Source: CAYRJA01 sp964424455
GTDB lineage: Bacteria > Bacteroidota > Bacteroidia > Chitinophagales > UBA10324
Length of the DNA stretch: 32,735 nucleotides
Assembly (NCBI GenBank): GCA_964424455.1
Contig: CAYRJA010000025.1
Span: 1-32,735 of the forward strand
Direction of reading: 5' to 3'
Below the pieces are notes generated by a model. The model was not told the origin of the DNA. It saw only the letters and a list, made by a program, of their open reading frames with translations, and did no database searches. Positions 31,700 through 32,735 of this stretch are shown in pieces (position 1 is the first letter of the stretch; each line of letters begins with the position of its first letter). The translations under genes and the position numbers were made by a program.

Positions 31700-32281
31700 G
31701 TGAACATAGCTATTCTTAAATATAATGCGGGTAATGTACAATCGGTGATTTATGCATTGCAGCGGCTTGGTGTAACACCTGTGCTGACAGATGATGCAGA
31801 ATCTTTATTGAAAGCCGATAAAGTAATTTTTCCCGGAGTGGGTGAAGCAAGCACCACCATGAAATATCTGAAAGAGAGAAAAATAGATGAAGTGATAAAG
31901 CAAATCAGGCAGCCGCTTCTCGGAATCTGTTTGGGAATGCAGTTGCTCTGCAAACATTCAGAAGAAAACAATACAGCATGTATAGGAGTGTTTGATGTGA
32001 ATGTGAAATTGTTTCCTCCCAAAGGAAAAGTACCTCATATCGGCTGGAATAATTTGCTGAATACCAAAGGAAAATTGTTTGAAGGAGTTACTGATAATGC
32101 GGATGTTTATTTCGTTCATAGTTTCTATGCAGAGCCGAATAAATATTCTGTTGCAGATTGCGATTATCTTGTTCCGTTTTCTGCTGCAATCCAAAAAGAC
32201 AACTTCTATGCTGTTCAGTTTCATGCTGAAAAGAGTGGTGCAACAGGAGAAAGAATATTGAGAAGCTTTTTAGAGTTATGA
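31700..32281 (+). CDS. hisH: Imidazole glycerol phosphate synthase, glutamine amidotransferase subunit
   Basis: HisH hydrolyses glutamine and passes ammonia to HisF in histidine synthesis. The 193-residue class I glutaminase has NIAILKYNAGNVQSV at the start, VIFPGVGEA, the nucleophile Cys77 in LLGICLGMQLL, PHIGWN, and the His175/Glu177 pair in VQFHAEKSG; most homologues have Pro where this has Ala. The start is the GTG at 31700, required to keep the first strand. It is followed within 21 bp by a four-helix-bundle gene where hisA and hisF would be expected, and hisB is 13 kb away on the same strand. The remaining his genes may lie beyond the window's right edge. Confidence 0.96.
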   Translation: MNIAILKYNAGNVQSVIYALQRLGVTPVLTDDAESLLKADKVIFPGVGEASTTMKYLKERKIDEVIKQIRQPLLGICLGMQLLCKHSEENNTACIGVFDVNVKLFPPKGKVPHIGWNNLLNTKGKLFEGVTDNADVYFVHSFYAEPNKYSVADCDYLVPFSAAIQKDNFYAVQFHAEKSGATGERILRSFLEL

Positions 32282-32286
32282 ATTTT

Positions 32287-32300
32287 AAATGTTGAATTAT
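32287..32300 (+). repeat. Left inverted-repeat arm bounding the four-helix-bundle gene
   Basis: AAATGTTGAATTAT begins 6 bases after the hisH stop and ends 2 bases before the ATG of the next gene. It is the exact reverse complement of 32659-32672. With a few mismatches the match extends outward about 5 more bases and inward over the start codon. Confidence 0.8.
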
Positions 32301-32302
32301 AA

Positions 32303-32662
32303 ATGTCGGTCAAAGAGAATCCTGTCTTAAATAAATCTTTTCAATTTGCTTTGAAGATTATTGGATTGTACAAGCACTTGACGAATAAACATGAATATGT
32401 TCTTTCAAAACAAGTATTAAGGTCGGGAACTTCTATCGGTGCAAATGTGGAAGAAGGTGTTGCAGGAATTTCTAAAAAAGATTTCATTTCAAAAATGAGT
32501 ATTGCGTGTAAGGAAGCAAGAGAAACTAAATATTGGCTGAGATTAATTCACGAAAGTAAAATCAATGAAGACATTGAAATAGCTCCCTTAATTAAGGAGG
32601 CAGACGAATTAGTAAGAATCTTAACTGCAATTATTAAAACATCTCAAACGAACCATTCATAA
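32303..32662 (+). CDS. Four-helix-bundle protein (23S rRNA intervening-sequence / Avd-like family)
   Basis: This 119-residue protein is typical of the family: NKSFQFALKIIGLYKHL, then VLSKQVLRSGTSIGANVEEGVAGISKKDFISKMSIACKEARETKYWLRLIHES, then IAPLIKEADELVRILTAIIKTSQ. All four helices are present and the RSGTSIGANVEEG signature is intact. Homologues occur inside 23S rRNA intervening sequences, as scattered single genes in Bacteroidota, and as the Avd accessory protein of diversity-generating retroelements. No reverse transcriptase is in this window. The gene sits between the two arms of an inverted repeat, with its stop codon inside the right arm, and it interrupts what should be a his gene run. 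That suggests a small mobile cassette. The molecular function is unknown. Confidence 0.92.
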   Translation: MSVKENPVLNKSFQFALKIIGLYKHLTNKHEYVLSKQVLRSGTSIGANVEEGVAGISKKDFISKMSIACKEARETKYWLRLIHESKINEDIEIAPLIKEADELVRILTAIIKTSQTNHS

Positions 32663-32672
32663 TTCAACATTT
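32659..32672 (+). repeat. Right inverted-repeat arm bounding the four-helix-bundle gene
   Basis: ATAATTCAACATTT is the exact reverse complement of the left arm at 32287-32300; the gene's TAA stop (32660-32662) lies inside it. The 73 bases from the stop to the window end hold no other feature I can support. Confidence 0.8.
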
Positions 32673-32735
32673 ATAATTTAGAATGGTGTTGTTGCATGAA
32701 TCAAAAATAGGGGAATAAGTTTTATTACCGTTTGA

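Noticed and set aside
32303..32662. Diversity-generating retroelement (Avd homologue)
   Set aside because: No reverse transcriptase, template repeat or variable-repeat target is visible in the window; the gene is better called a stand-alone four-helix-bundle cassette.

Overview
The window looks like chromosomal DNA of a member of the Bacteroidota, probably a Chitinophagales or Sphingobacteriales-like lineage; I cannot place it closer. The support is: two large secreted proteins with C-terminal type IX secretion (T9SS) sorting domains, SprB-type repeats, a DUF4270 lipoprotein next to a short GT5-like protein and glmS, several TAnnTTTG promoter -7 elements, little Shine-Dalgarno signal, and moderate AT richness. 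Most of it is housekeeping DNA. No tRNA, rRNA, CRISPR array, IS transposase or prophage gene is visible.

Layout. 1-1.25 kb: the 5' part of queG (minus), cut by the window edge, and a small lipoprotein (plus). 1.28-7.5 kb (minus): a 1039-aa T9SS-exported SprB-repeat protein, two tandem paralogous SAM methyltransferases and a FemAB/GNAT-like transferase. 7.5-10.6 kb (minus): thiolase and acyl-CoA dehydrogenase of fatty acid beta-oxidation. 10.8-14.8 kb (plus): degenerate GT5 'glycogen synthase', DUF4270 lipoprotein and glmS. 14.8-15.0 kb: a roughly 190-bp nested inverted-repeat element that looks like a MITE or REP cluster. 15.0-17.7 kb: a small unknown protein (plus) and a lipoprotein prolyl oligopeptidase (minus). 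17.7-18.9 kb: bifunctional hisB (plus). 18.9-20.8 kb (minus): FlK-like thioesterase, smpB and a GT28-type glycosyltransferase. 20.9-23.4 kb (minus): a DtxR/MntR repressor and an Nramp-UspA fusion transporter, with a clear palindromic operator upstream. 23.5-25.6 kb (minus): an outer-membrane-like protein and waaA. 25.7-26.2 kb: shikimate kinase (plus). 26.2-29.0 kb (minus): a T9SS-exported subtilase and a PyrR-like phosphoribosyltransferase. 29.2-31.3 kb (minus): groES-groEL with a strong terminator. 31.7-32.7 kb (plus): hisH, then a four-helix-bundle (23S rRNA intervening-sequence/Avd-like) gene bounded by an inverted repeat.

How genes work together. The mntR-mntH pair is a self-contained metal uptake circuit: the operator sits just upstream of the promoter -7 box and the two genes overlap by 4 bp. 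Thiolase and acyl-CoA dehydrogenase supply two beta-oxidation steps, but the hydratase/dehydrogenase usually found with them is not here. hisB and hisH are 13 kb apart on the same strand, so the histidine pathway is dispersed. waaA and glmS serve the cell envelope.

The parts most worth a second look are the nested inverted-repeat element after glmS, the inverted-repeat-bounded four-helix-bundle cassette after hisH, the MntR operator with the Nramp-USP fusion, the GT5 protein lacking its nucleotide-sugar motif, and a strong excess of the heptamer TGTAACA/TGTTACA across the window. All family names rest on reading the translations and on recall; no database search was run.
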